From contig JAUVXV010000004.1 in the NCBI GenBank assembly GCA_030603365.1, positions 168,210 to 232,209 of the forward strand: a stretch of DNA of 64,000 nucleotides, read 5' to 3'. The stretch comes from Candidatus Heimdallarchaeota archaeon (GTDB lineage Archaea; Asgardarchaeota; Heimdallarchaeia; Heimdallarchaeales; Heimdallarchaeaceae). Of this stretch, positions 8,344 through 16,131 are shown in pieces; positions within the stretch are counted from its first letter, which is position 1, and each line of letters begins with the position of its first letter. A program made the position numbers and the translations under genes. Under the pieces are notes generated by a model that had not been told where the DNA came from, searched no databases, and worked only from the letters and a program-made list of their open reading frames with translations.

Positions 8344-9222
8344 ATGACACAAAATAAAGGCACTTTCGTATTGATTGTCTATAAAACAAGCAAACCAACA
8401 ATTTTTGTGATACTGCCTTTATTATTGATTAGCTTCATTGTAGGCATTCTCTACTCAAATATAGATTCACTTTTGAGTTTGTTCTCAACAAGTGGAGAAG
8501 ACTACTCATTTCAAATTCTGGAGGGGGTAATTTTTATGTCTGTAACTGTTGTGAGTGCTTTTTTGATAGTTATTGCTATTCGAAAAAATCTTGTTCAGTT
8601 ATTAAAAATGTTTTTTACTTTTATTTTTTTCATTTCATCAGTTAGTATTCTTTGGGTTCATGGGTATCTATTAGAACTTACGTTTTCGATTAATTCCTAC
8701 TGGTTAGAAATAATCTTTGCTATTGTTGGTGGGATAGTAGGTATATTTACTGTGTATGTTGTAATCTTTGAGAAATCTGGTGTTAGATTGAAGAACATAA
8801 TTATTTTTATTTTGGGTATTGCTATGGGTACTGTCTTTGGTGCAGTTTTCTCAATAGCTTCCTTTCTTACACTTATAATCTTGATTTCTTTGTTTGATAT
8901 TTATTCGGTTTTCAAAGGTCCCATTAACCAACTTCTGAAAAAAACGAACATGTCCCTGTCCCAAAATACATCTTCTAGTATAAAACCTACGATAGCAATC
9001 GGAATCGGGGATTTTGTGTTTTATTCATCACTTGTTACATTCATTACAAAGGAACTAGGACCAAATCTTGGTTTTGCTACCATTATTGGAATTTTGGTGG
9101 GGATAAAAATGACAGAGAATTTACTAGTGAAATATGGAAAATTTCCTGGCTTACCCCTACCAATTTTCCTTTCTCTATTATTGGTTTTAATTGGTTGGTT
9201 AGTAACAAAATATGTCATATAA
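8344..9222 (+). CDS. Presenilin / signal-peptide-peptidase-type intramembrane aspartyl protease (A22-like)
   Basis: This 292-residue protein has nine likely membrane helices and the catalytic signature of GxGD proteases. The first aspartate, in a FD-I-Y context, is at residue 185. The second, in GIGD, is at residue 223. The PAL-type motif appears as PGLP near residues 268-271, where most relatives have PALP. Archaeal homologues (PSH) are structural models for human presenilin and cleave helices within the bilayer. The gene is 50 bases after the DUF4430 gene on the same strand, so it is probably co-transcribed with the ECF/DUF4430 pair. Its substrate is unknown; anchored surface proteins or remnant signal peptides are the obvious candidates. 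Confidence 0.85.
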   Translation: MTQNKGTFVLIVYKTSKPTIFVILPLLLISFIVGILYSNIDSLLSLFSTSGEDYSFQILEGVIFMSVTVVSAFLIVIAIRKNLVQLLKMFFTFIFFISSVSILWVHGYLLELTFSINSYWLEIIFAIVGGIVGIFTVYVVIFEKSGVRLKNIIIFILGIAMGTVFGAVFSIASFLTLIILISLFDIYSVFKGPINQLLKKTNMSLSQNTSSSIKPTIAIGIGDFVFYSSLVTFITKELGPNLGFATIIGILVGIKMTENLLVKYGKFPGLPLPIFLSLLLVLIGWLVTKYVI

Positions 9223-9265
9223 TACCCTTTATCTAATTTCATTTGATGCGAACAAAAATCAAAAG

Positions 9266-9275
9266 GTTTAAAATG
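9266..9275 (+). promoter_or_regulatory. TATA box of the uS19 gene
   Basis: The stretch GGTTTAAAAT lies about 27 bases before the TTG at 9298. This spacing is that of an archaeal TATA box to a transcription start, so the uS19 message is probably leaderless or nearly so. Confidence 0.5.
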
Positions 9276-9297
9276 GCAGATAAGGCTAACAGCTCGG

Positions 9298-9720
9298 TTG
9301 AATAAGGTGTCTAGTCGAAAGTTTAGATATAGAGGATATACACTGGAAGAATTAAAACAGATGTCCATGGATGAAATATTGGGTTTATTACCCTCTAGAA
9401 GAAGGAGAAGCTTATCTCGTCAAGAATTTTGGACACCAAGAAGGAAGAAACTCTTAGAAGATATAAGAAAAGCAATGGAAGCTCAAGAAAAAGGAGATAG
9501 ATCTGTAGTAAGAACTCATGTTAGGGATATGCCTATTTTGCCTGAAATGGTTGGAGCTACTATAGGAGTATACAATGGTCGTGAATTCTTAGAAATTGAA
9601 ATTCAGCCACAAATGATAGGACATCTATTGGGAGAATTCTCTCCAAGTACTAAAGTAGTTAGACATGGTGCTCCTGGAATAGGTGCAACAAGGTCATCAT
9701 TATATGTCCCTCTTAAATAA
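9298..9720 (+). CDS. rps19: Small ribosomal subunit protein uS19 (archaeal S19/S15e)
   Basis: This is ribosomal protein uS19, which sits in the head of the small subunit. The archaeal/eukaryotic signature is clear: FRYRGYTLEELKQMSMDE, then LLPSRRRRSL, and the C-terminal core PILPEMVGATIGVYNGREF, IGHLLGEF and RHGAPGIGATRSS. The 140-residue length is normal for archaea. It normally lies in the large ribosomal operon, but here it stands alone between membrane and regulator genes. The start is TTG 9298 or GTG 9307. The nearby ATG at 9273 is in another frame and lies within the TATA box. Confidence 0.95.
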   Translation: MNKVSSRKFRYRGYTLEELKQMSMDEILGLLPSRRRRSLSRQEFWTPRRKKLLEDIRKAMEAQEKGDRSVVRTHVRDMPILPEMVGATIGVYNGREFLEIEIQPQMIGHLLGEFSPSTKVVRHGAPGIGATRSSLYVPLK

Positions 9721-9776
9721 CCTTTTTCGTTCTTTTCTACTCAAATTTTTTAAACAAGCTTATATTGATTTAGTTG

Positions 9777-10160
9777 ATGAATTCTCCTGATGATGTAGTT
9801 GAAATAAAAGTTCCTAGAGAATCAAAAGCATTTCAAAGATTAGTGAAGAACTTAACTATTGATCTGCTTTGGATATGGATTCTAAAACTTCTTAGAAGTG
9901 GACCCAAATATGCTTATCAACTAAAACAAGAGATTCAAGAGCATTTTAATTTTAGTCCTGCTACTGTTACCAATTATACGATATTATATTTACTTGAAAA
10001 AGAAGGATTGGTAGAAAAGACAGAAATGACTAACAGTATTGAAAGAATAGATAGAAAATACTATGTAATTACTGAATATGGGGAAGAAGTAATGAGCGAG
10101 GCTGAACAATATCTTGCAGCAACTTATAAGAAACTATTTTCAGAGAATATTAGTATATAA
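9777..10160 (+). CDS. PadR-like winged-helix transcription regulator
   Basis: This roughly 127-residue protein has a PadR-type winged helix. The segment LLWIWILKLLRSGPKYAYQLKQEIQEHF is typical of the first two helices. The recognition helix (SPATVTNYTILYLLEKEGLV) and a wing ending in YYVITEYGEEVM follow. A short C-terminal helix could dimerise. ATG 9777 is preferred to the TTG three bases upstream. A T-rich TATA-like stretch lies about 25 bases upstream. Its target is not evident; it sits between two ribosomal protein genes. Confidence 0.75.
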   Translation: MNSPDDVVEIKVPRESKAFQRLVKNLTIDLLWIWILKLLRSGPKYAYQLKQEIQEHFNFSPATVTNYTILYLLEKEGLVEKTEMTNSIERIDRKYYVITEYGEEVMSEAEQYLAATYKKLFSENISI

Positions 10161-10245
10161 ATAAAGTTGCTCTTTTTTCAACAAACTTAAAAATTCATAA
10201 TTAGCAAGAGAGTTAGGTGTAGCACAATGAAGGTGAATATTTAAA

Positions 10246-10518
10246 ATGCCTAAGAAAAGAAAATCGGGAGGAAGATCTGGAGGCAAAAGAGGAAGAGCTT
10301 CTGGTATTCAGTGCCATTCATGTGGAAAACTTGTTCCTTCTGATAAAGCAAAAAAATTCTCTATTTATACTAGTGCAGTAGATTATCGTTTAGCAAAGGA
10401 GCTTAGAGATGAAGGTACGATAATTCCAAGAGAAAAGAAAATAGTATATTACTGTATTTCTTGCTCAATTCATAGAGGAAGAACGAACATTAGAGCAAAG
10501 GATCAAAGAAGAAGTTAA
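10246..10518 (+). CDS. rps26e: Small ribosomal subunit protein eS26
   Basis: This is a 90-residue eS26, a zinc-binding ribosomal protein restricted to archaea and eukaryotes, located near the mRNA exit site. It has a basic N-terminal tail (KKRKSGGRSGGKRGRA), the first zinc pair CHSCG near residue 24, and the second pair YYCISCSIH near residue 70. A five-codon mini-ORF (ATG at 10227) lies in the leader and stops just before the true ATG. A T-rich tract follows the stop. eS26 is patchily distributed in archaea and is known from several Asgard lineages. Confidence 0.93.
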   Translation: MPKKRKSGGRSGGKRGRASGIQCHSCGKLVPSDKAKKFSIYTSAVDYRLAKELRDEGTIIPREKKIVYYCISCSIHRGRTNIRAKDQRRS

Positions 10519-10520
10519 AA

Positions 10521-10556
10521 CTTTTTTCTTATTTATTTTTCTTTCTTTTTCCTTTT
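10521..10556 (+). terminator. T-rich terminator after eS26
   Basis: A 36-base pyrimidine stretch dominated by T, including a run of six, directly follows the eS26 stop codon. It is a typical archaeal U-rich termination region. Confidence 0.45.
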
Positions 10557-10575
10557 CATTTCAGGAGCTAATTAC

Positions 10576-11145
10576 ATGTTAACTTTTGTTATTGTTTCTT
10601 CAACAGTGAGAAAAAACTCACAACGAACAATTAAATCAGTTGTAGGAGGTCAAGAAAGATTTGATGTTTTAGCTAGGTGTCTTCTAAATTTAGATAGATG
10701 GAAGAGTAGAATCGGACATGATTTGAATCTTATTATATTTCTTTCTCATCCAGAAGAACAAAAAGCACTAAATATTCCACTGAAAAGTCTCCCTAATCCT
10801 CTAAAAAGTGAGTTAGACTCTGTAATTCACTTAATAGAAATCTTTTCCAAACCAGAGCAATTTAACTCAAGATTTACCACTATGAATTTCGAGAATCTTA
10901 TTGGTGATTTCTCCAATTCTTCAACTATTTACTACCTAACTCCAGATGGCGTACAAATTCAAGAAATTTCTAAAGAATTTAACCAAAATAAGGAAATGTG
11001 TTTTATATTGGGAAGCCAACATGATTTATCCGAAATTCAAGAAAATGCTTTACAAAAAATTGGGGTAATTCCCGTTAGCTTGGGGGAAAAGGATTATCTT
11101 GCTTCTCATGTGATTACAATTATCTGCCATCATTTTCTATCCTAA
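10576..11145 (+). CDS. trmY: tRNA (pseudouridine(54)-N1)-methyltransferase TrmY
   Basis: TrmY is a SPOUT-class enzyme that methylates N1 of pseudouridine at tRNA position 54 in the T-loop. This 189-residue protein has the family N-terminus (FVIVSSTVRKNS) and RFDVLARCLLNL. The C-terminal SPOUT knot reads CFILGSQHDLSEIQ, VSLGEKDYLASHVITIICHHF. Length matches archaeal TrmY. ATG 10576 is preceded by a GGAG site at 7-8 bases. The neighbourhood (eS26, TrmI further on) is rich in translation genes. Confidence 0.88.
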   Translation: MLTFVIVSSTVRKNSQRTIKSVVGGQERFDVLARCLLNLDRWKSRIGHDLNLIIFLSHPEEQKALNIPLKSLPNPLKSELDSVIHLIEIFSKPEQFNSRFTTMNFENLIGDFSNSSTIYYLTPDGVQIQEISKEFNQNKEMCFILGSQHDLSEIQENALQKIGVIPVSLGEKDYLASHVITIICHHFLS

Positions 11146-11210
11146 ATAAGAGCTGATGGTTGCTTCTTTGGCAAAAATTTTAATTTAGGAACTACAACTA
11201 TCAAAATGAA

Positions 11211-11450
11211 ATGGAAGAAGATAAACCCCCAATTATCACAAAGAAAATCTTAGCCTTGGGTTTTACAGCTCCCTTTTTATTTAGTGTATTGGGAATGATA
11301 ATTGCTTATTTTGCAACTAGAACTCTTTCTGAACGTATAAGGAATATTTCGCTGATCGTTGCTACATTTGTTGGACTATTTGTGTCAATAGGTTTGATAT
11401 TCCTCATGCAATGGCACATTAATAGGAAAATAGCAAAAACCGATAGTTAA
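11211..11450 (+). CDS. Small two-helix membrane protein
   Basis: This 79-residue protein has a short acidic/lysine N-terminus, two hydrophobic helices (about residues 11-32 and 43-66) joined by a basic loop (RTLSERIRN), and a charged C-terminus. No family is recognised. It lies between trmY and the cpgS-like gene with its own spacing, so it may be a separate transcript. It is called a gene from its consistent membrane-protein pattern and clean ATG. Confidence 0.55.
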   Translation: MEEDKPPIITKKILALGFTAPFLFSVLGMIIAYFATRTLSERIRNISLIVATFVGLFVSIGLIFLMQWHINRKIAKTDS

Positions 11451-11571
11451 AATTTTGATTGATTTGTTTCTTGGTAATTTATGTTATTTACAATACTTTT
11501 GATTTGCGTGTAAAACGGAAATTTTTTAAAATCAGTTAAGTATTCAAAATATAACTTCGAGGGCTTTTAAA

Positions 11572-12897
11572 ATGTCTACAAAACGAAGAAAAATACTTAT
11601 AATGGGTGCTGCAGGTCGAGATTTTCATAATTTCAATACTTATTATAGAAACAATGAGTCATATGAAGTAGTTGCATTTACCGCAACTCAGATTCCTGAC
11701 ATAGTTGACCGCAAATATCCTTCTGAACTTTCTGGAGATTTATATCCTGAAGGTATTCCAATATTTGATGAGAGCGAACTCATTGACCTAATAAAGAGAT
11801 TTGATGTTGATGAAGTAGTATTCTCTTATTCAGATGTTACTCATGAATATGTTATGCATAAAGCTTCTTTGGTTAATGCAGTAGGTCCAGCTTTTTCACT
11901 CTTAGGAACAAAAGGTACAATGATAAAAAGCACAAAACCCTTGATTAGTGTATGTGCAGTTAGAACAGGGAGTGGAAAATCTCAAACTTCCCGAAAAATA
12001 GTTCAACTTTTACATGATTCTGGAAAGAAGATTGTAGCTATTCGTCACCCTATGCCTTATGGTGATCTAGCTAAACAAGCTGTCCAAAGATTTGCTGAAT
12101 ATTCTGATTTAGATAAGCATGAAACCACTATAGAAGAGAGAGAGGAATATGAACCATATATCGACAAAGGTTTAGTTATTTATTCTGGCGTTGATTATGA
12201 AGCTATATTGCGAGAAGCTGAAAAAGAAGCTGATGTAATTCTATGGGATGGTGGCAATAATGATTTTTCATTCTATGAAAGCGATTTAAATATAGTTGTT
12301 GCAGATCCTCATAGAGTTGGACATGAACTTACATATCATCCAGGAGAAACTAATTTGAACCTCGCGGATGTGGTTTTAGTAAATAAAATTACTACAACTT
12401 CATACGAGAATGTCATGCAACTTGAAGAGAATATAAGAAACACCAATCCTAAAGCTATCATTATTGAAGCCGCATCACCGATATTCTTAGATAAACCAGA
12501 TTTAGTAAAAGGTAAAAGAGTACTAGTCATTGAAGATGGACCAACGTTAACTCATGGTGGAATGAAGTATGGTGCTGGTGTAGTTGCAGCTAGACGATAT
12601 GGTGCAAAAGAGTTAGTAGATCCTCGTCCATATCTTGTTGGTAGTATGAAGGAAACTTTTGAACATTATCCTGAAATAGGAACACTCTTACCTGCTATGG
12701 GTTATTTTGAGCAGCAACTAAAAGATATGGAGGAAACAATCAACGGTACTGATTGTGATGTTGTGGTATCAGCAACACCAATTGATATAACTCGTCTTAT
12801 CAAAATCAATAAACCAATAGTCAGAGTAAAGTATGAACTTGAAGAAATAGGTTATCCTACATTAGAAGACATTCTTAGAGACAAGGGATTTCTTTAA
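11572..12897 (+). CDS. Cyclic 2,3-diphosphoglycerate synthetase-like P-loop protein
   Basis: This 441-residue protein belongs to the family named after cyclic 2,3-diphosphoglycerate synthetase (CpgS) of methanogens. An N-terminal nucleotide-binding domain (ILIMGAAGRDFHNFN) precedes a P-loop domain with AVRTGSGKSQTS at about residues 129-140 and a later ILWDGGNNDF motif. Conserved ADPHRVGHELTYHPGE and DGPTLTHGGMKYGAG blocks follow. The family is far wider than organisms known to make cyclic DPG, so in this mesophile-like genome the true reaction is uncertain. It is transcribed alone and followed by a T-rich tract. Confidence 0.75.
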   Translation: MSTKRRKILIMGAAGRDFHNFNTYYRNNESYEVVAFTATQIPDIVDRKYPSELSGDLYPEGIPIFDESELIDLIKRFDVDEVVFSYSDVTHEYVMHKASLVNAVGPAFSLLGTKGTMIKSTKPLISVCAVRTGSGKSQTSRKIVQLLHDSGKKIVAIRHPMPYGDLAKQAVQRFAEYSDLDKHETTIEEREEYEPYIDKGLVIYSGVDYEAILREAEKEADVILWDGGNNDFSFYESDLNIVVADPHRVGHELTYHPGETNLNLADVVLVNKITTTSYENVMQLEENIRNTNPKAIIIEAASPIFLDKPDLVKGKRVLVIEDGPTLTHGGMKYGAGVVAARRYGAKELVDPRPYLVGSMKETFEHYPEIGTLLPAMGYFEQQLKDMEETINGTDCDVVVSATPIDITRLIKINKPIVRVKYELEEIGYPTLEDILRDKGFL

Positions 12898-12915
12898 TTC
12901 TGCCTTTTATTCCTT

Positions 12916-12924
12916 CTTTTTTTT
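12916..12924 (+). terminator. Oligo-T terminator tract
   Basis: A run of eight Ts (after a C) lies about 20 bases after the stop of the cpgS-like gene. Confidence 0.4.
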
Positions 12925-13006
12925 CCTCATAATTTTCTAATAATCTATATTAAAGAATTGTTTGAAAGGTCTTAATCTTATTAAATTCACATTTTGAATT
13001 TCAATT

Positions 13007-13447
13007 ATGGCTGATAAACACGTTCCTCCCTTGAAAGATCTATTATGTTTAACCATACCTGATTTGGTCGAACCATCTCCAAAAGGAACCAATGTTGCTT
13101 ACATTGTAACTAAGACAAATTGGCGTGTAAATAGATATTAAAGAGAGTGTTTTGTTTATAATACTCAAACAAAACAAACACATAAGATTACTGATGCTTT
13201 AACAATTTCTAATCTTCGTTGGTTAAATGAGAATAGAGTTCCATTATTAAACACTACTGAGCTTCACAGAGGTTTGAAGCATCAAGGAGTTCCAGTTGGG
13301 TTCCTTATGTATCCGGGTATGCCCCATGGAATAAACAAACCTCGTGAAAATCATGCAGTTTTATCACAAAATCTTAAGTGGTTCTCTCATTATCTTCTAG
13401 GTGAAGGGATAGATTTCTTCTCAGAAAATAAAGAAGAATCATCTTAA
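13007..13447 (+). pseudogene. Remnant of an S9-family prolyl oligopeptidase/acylaminoacyl peptidase
   Basis: This stretch encodes only the two ends of a serine peptidase of the S9 (dipeptidyl/acylaminoacyl peptidase) type. The first part reads DLVEPSP, KGTNVAYIV, NTQTKQTHKIT and LRWLNENRV, typical of the start of the beta-propeller. After residue ~85 it jumps to GLKHQGVPVGFLMYPGMPHG, the end of the hydrolase domain with the catalytic histidine in PHG. The several hundred residues between, including the nucleophile serine, are missing. The 5' part also has a one-base loss near 13081 and a one-base gain near 13138, which restore the frame but leave a stop between. This fills most of the gap between the cpgS-like and trmI genes. 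Confidence 0.85.
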
Positions 13448-13448
13448 C

Positions 13449-13458
13449 CTTTTTTTTA
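13449..13458 (+). terminator. Oligo-T tract after the pseudogene
   Basis: A C followed by eight to nine Ts immediately follows the remnant stop codon; it may be the original terminator of the peptidase gene. Confidence 0.35.
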
Positions 13459-13511
13459 ATTATAAAAAACAAGTTTTATATTCAAATCTGATTATTTGAA
13501 TATGAATTTAC

Positions 13512-14312
13512 ATGACCTCAATAGAATTAAGTGAGATTATTGAAGATGGTTCAGATGTTTTAATTGTTCTTGATTCAAGAAAGCGTTGGTTAACTAAAGC
13601 TATTACTGGAAAGCAATTTCATTGCCATAAAGGTTTTTTTGACTTTGATCAAATTATGGGAAAACCATATGGTATTAGTGTTAAGACAAACAAATCCATT
13701 GAACTAACTATTTACAAACCAATCCCAAGTGACTTTTTAAAACAAATTCCACATAGTTCTCAGATAATTTATACTAAAGATGCAGGTCTAATTCTACTGA
13801 ATGGTGGGATACATCCAGGTTGTATTGTTCTAGAAGCAGGAACAGGAAGTGGAGCTTTAACCTCGATTTTGGCTAAGTATGTGGGTTCGGAAGGTCATGT
13901 TTATACTTATGAAAACAGAGAAGATGCTTACAATAATGCGAAGAAGAATTTGGAAAGGTTAGGATTGGAATCCCAGGTAACAATGAAATTTCAAGATGCG
14001 TCAAATGGATTTGATGAACAAAAGGTTGATGCAGTCGTATTAGATCTGGGAGATCCATGTGAAATCATACCTCATGCCCGCACAGCATTAAAATCAGGTG
14101 GAGTTATCACTATATTTATGCCAACTTATAATCAAATTGAAAGAGTATATGTCCAATTGGAAGAATATAATTTTGGAGATATTCAAGCTCTAGAGTTAAT
14201 TCTTCGAGGTATACAATTAAAAAGAAATGCCATTAGACCAAATACAAGGATGATTGGACATACAGGATTTTTGATATTTGCACGTAAGCTTGTTGGAGAA
14301 AAAGACCTATGA
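13512..14312 (+). CDS. trmI: tRNA (adenine-N1)-methyltransferase TrmI
   Basis: This 266-residue Rossmann methyltransferase makes m1A at tRNA positions 57/58. The N-terminal beta domain (residues 1-80) precedes the SAM-binding core: HSSQIIYTKDAGLILLNGGI, motif I EAGTGSG at 108-114, and the acidic DAVVLDLGDP loop. The C-terminal ENRMIGHTGF-type signature is present as NTRMIGHTGFLIFARK. Length is normal. The stop overlaps the next gene by four bases, so the pair is translationally coupled. Confidence 0.9.
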   Translation: MTSIELSEIIEDGSDVLIVLDSRKRWLTKAITGKQFHCHKGFFDFDQIMGKPYGISVKTNKSIELTIYKPIPSDFLKQIPHSSQIIYTKDAGLILLNGGIHPGCIVLEAGTGSGALTSILAKYVGSEGHVYTYENREDAYNNAKKNLERLGLESQVTMKFQDASNGFDEQKVDAVVLDLGDPCEIIPHARTALKSGGVITIFMPTYNQIERVYVQLEEYNFGDIQALELILRGIQLKRNAIRPNTRMIGHTGFLIFARKLVGEKDL

Positions 14313-14779
14313 ACATAGTCTTTAGATGTAATCTTTGTGAAACAATTAATGAAATTCCTAGTGAATTTAGATATCGATTATGCAGAAAATGTGGTGCTAT
14401 AGTAACATATGTTACAGGAGAATCGATAATTTGTGAAGAAGCCAATTATGATTGTGACGACTTCACTAAGGAAACAAGCTTATCTCTAGAATTAGCAGAA
14501 AAATTTTTTCTTCTTGCCGAATCTCAAACAGAACTAGTTTCCAGTATAATTCAAAAACATGAAAATAAATCGTCAAAACTCTTGGATATTCCAGCTGCTT
14601 CCTTACCTGATACAGTTTTACTTCTGCTTAAAGAGAATAGCACAGAAACTTTTGATGAATTAGTAAGAAACTGCCAATTGTTTAATATCAATTTGAAAAA
14701 ATTGGAACAGATAATTAAAAGAATGAAAAATGAAGGTATAGTTTACCACCCGCAAGGATGGTTAATACGTTTGATTTAG
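14309..14779 (+). CDS. Zinc-ribbon plus winged-helix-like protein, unknown function
   Basis: This 156-residue protein is coupled to trmI by an ATGA overlap. The N-terminus has two cysteine pairs (CNLC, CRKC), which would form a zinc ribbon. The middle is helical. The last 60 residues (DTVLLLLKENSTETFDELV to GIVYHPQGWLIRLI) have the pattern of a winged helix, similar in style to the C-terminal winged helices of archaeal MCM and related proteins. I do not recognise a named family. The coupling suggests either an RNA-related accessory role or simple co-regulation. Confidence 0.6.
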   Translation: MNIVFRCNLCETINEIPSEFRYRLCRKCGAIVTYVTGESIICEEANYDCDDFTKETSLSLELAEKFFLLAESQTELVSSIIQKHENKSSKLLDIPAASLPDTVLLLLKENSTETFDELVRNCQLFNINLKKLEQIIKRMKNEGIVYHPQGWLIRLI

Positions 14780-14789
14780 TAGTTTACAT

Positions 14790-15395
14790 CTAATATTTTC
14801 TTTTGGCCAATTTTTCTTTAATCCAACCATATAAGATGAAAACAATTACTCCTAATACTGCAACCGCAAAGGTTATACCAACACCTATAATAACGTTAGA
14901 AGGACCTCCGTAATCAACTATTGAAACTGTAATATTTTCAGCAGCAATATACTTCCTTCCATAAGCTCCAAAACTTGGATGAGGGTGATATACATCAACT
15001 GCCCAAAAATAAATAGTAACATTATACTCAGCTTCTGGATTTGTAATTTCAGCTCGAAGCGTTCCTGTCAGACTCGCACCAGGTTCTAGCGAATTATGGT
15101 CTGTATCAAACTTTTGTGTATATGTGCTGTTGAGTCTAGCGTTTCCTCCATTGTGAACAAATTCTGCTTTTAATGATTCCACTGTTATGGTTTGATCTCC
15201 AAAATTAACGATTGTAGCAAAAATACTAACTACATTATTTCTGGTGATGCTTGTTTCTGACATTCTACCATTAAAGGCAGCAATATACTGTTCTGACTGT
15301 GCTTGAGTTAATCTTGTGACTGGATTTAGTGATAATGTAAAGAATATTACAAAAGTACTTAATTTTATTAACAGCTTCTTGTTCATTGAAATCAT
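14790..15395 (-). CDS. Signal-peptide protein with beta-sandwich domain and C-terminal anchor
   Basis: This 201-residue protein has a signal peptide (residues 1-32), a CARDB-like beta-sandwich exposed outside (SIFATIVNFGDQTITVESLKAEF; LEPGASLTGTLRAEI), and a C-terminal membrane helix with a basic tail. The wording of the sandwich resembles adhesion or binding domains common in archaeal surface proteins. Its start overlaps the end of the upstream ATPase-E-like gene by four bases, so they are translationally coupled. The fold and topology are clear; the function is not. Confidence 0.65.
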   Translation of the reverse strand: MISMNKKLLIKLSTFVIFFTLSLNPVTRLTQAQSEQYIAAFNGRMSETSITRNNVVSIFATIVNFGDQTITVESLKAEFVHNGGNARLNSTYTQKFDTDHNSLEPGASLTGTLRAEITNPEAEYNVTIYFWAVDVYHPHPSFGAYGRKYIAAENITVSIVDYGGPSNVIIGVGITFAVAVLGVIVFILYGWIKEKLAKRKY

Positions 15396-16024
15396 CCTTC
15401 TTCTATAAGTAATAATGAAAGCTCTCTTTTCAGGTTGCTTAATGACCTTTCAATTCTCTTCTCATAAGTATTATCAATGCTGATTTTTCCATCAGCTGTT
15501 TTTACTATTATTCCACCCATGCTTGTAATATACTCACTTGAAAGACTTATTTTAGCATCGAATTTGTGTTCTTTCAGCTGTTTTGCGACCTTCTCGAAGA
15601 ATTGATTTGTAAAAATCTTCTTATCATCTTCCCTACAATAAACTATAATTTCAGGCTGTTTAAGGGAAAAAACTGCTTCTACTGCAAGTTTTTCAAGGTT
15701 TTTCTTGTATTCAACAGTTCCAGCAACTGATTTTAATTTTTCTTTAGCTTTATCAATAAATCCAGCAACTAAATCATCGCGATATTTTGTGATTTTTAGC
15801 TTGAGTTCTAATTCATATTTTGCCTTTTCTTTCATGAATTCTGAATCAGCTTTAGCTTTCGATCTTTCTACTATTTTTTCCTTTACGTTTTGGATTTTAG
15901 TAGCTGTTTCTTTCTTAATCGCGTCTATAGATTTCTTTTGTTCAGCAACGATTTCTTTGATCAGCTTTTCTGTATTTTCCTCAATCTTCTTAGTTATTTC
16001 AGGATTAGTATGTTTCTCATTCAT
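15392..16024 (-). CDS. V/A-type ATPase subunit E-like peripheral stalk protein
   Basis: This 210-residue protein has the two halves of the E subunit: a long charged N-terminal coiled coil (residues about 1-95), then a globular C-terminal domain ending MGGIIVKTADGKISIDNTYEKRIERS, the diagnostic E-subunit block. E pairs with G/H to form the peripheral stalk of rotary ATPases. I moved the start to ATG 16024, preceded by a GAGAGG site. It is striking that no other ATPase subunit gene is nearby; instead it lies between a multi-helix membrane protein and a secreted beta-sandwich protein on the same strand. It could be the genuine, displaced subunit or a paralogue in another complex. Confidence 0.8.
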   Translation of the reverse strand: MNEKHTNPEITKKIEENTEKLIKEIVAEQKKSIDAIKKETATKIQNVKEKIVERSKAKADSEFMKEKAKYELELKLKITKYRDDLVAGFIDKAKEKLKSVAGTVEYKKNLEKLAVEAVFSLKQPEIIVYCREDDKKIFTNQFFEKVAKQLKEHKFDAKISLSSEYITSMGGIIVKTADGKISIDNTYEKRIERSLSNLKRELSLLLIEEG

Positions 16025-16131
16025 TGTAATCCTCTCAAGGGTGGGAGAATTTGTTAAGGACTTCATAAATCGGCATATAAGAATTTTGGTTAGGAATTGA
16101 AATTTGATTCCTAATACATTAAGCAGCTTAT

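Noticed and set aside
9273..9305. An ATG upstream of uS19 giving a ten-residue frame, raising the idea of a frameshift in a ribosomal gene.
   Set aside because: The ATG lies inside the TATA box and the frame stops at once; a TTG/GTG leaderless start explains the gene without a frameshift.
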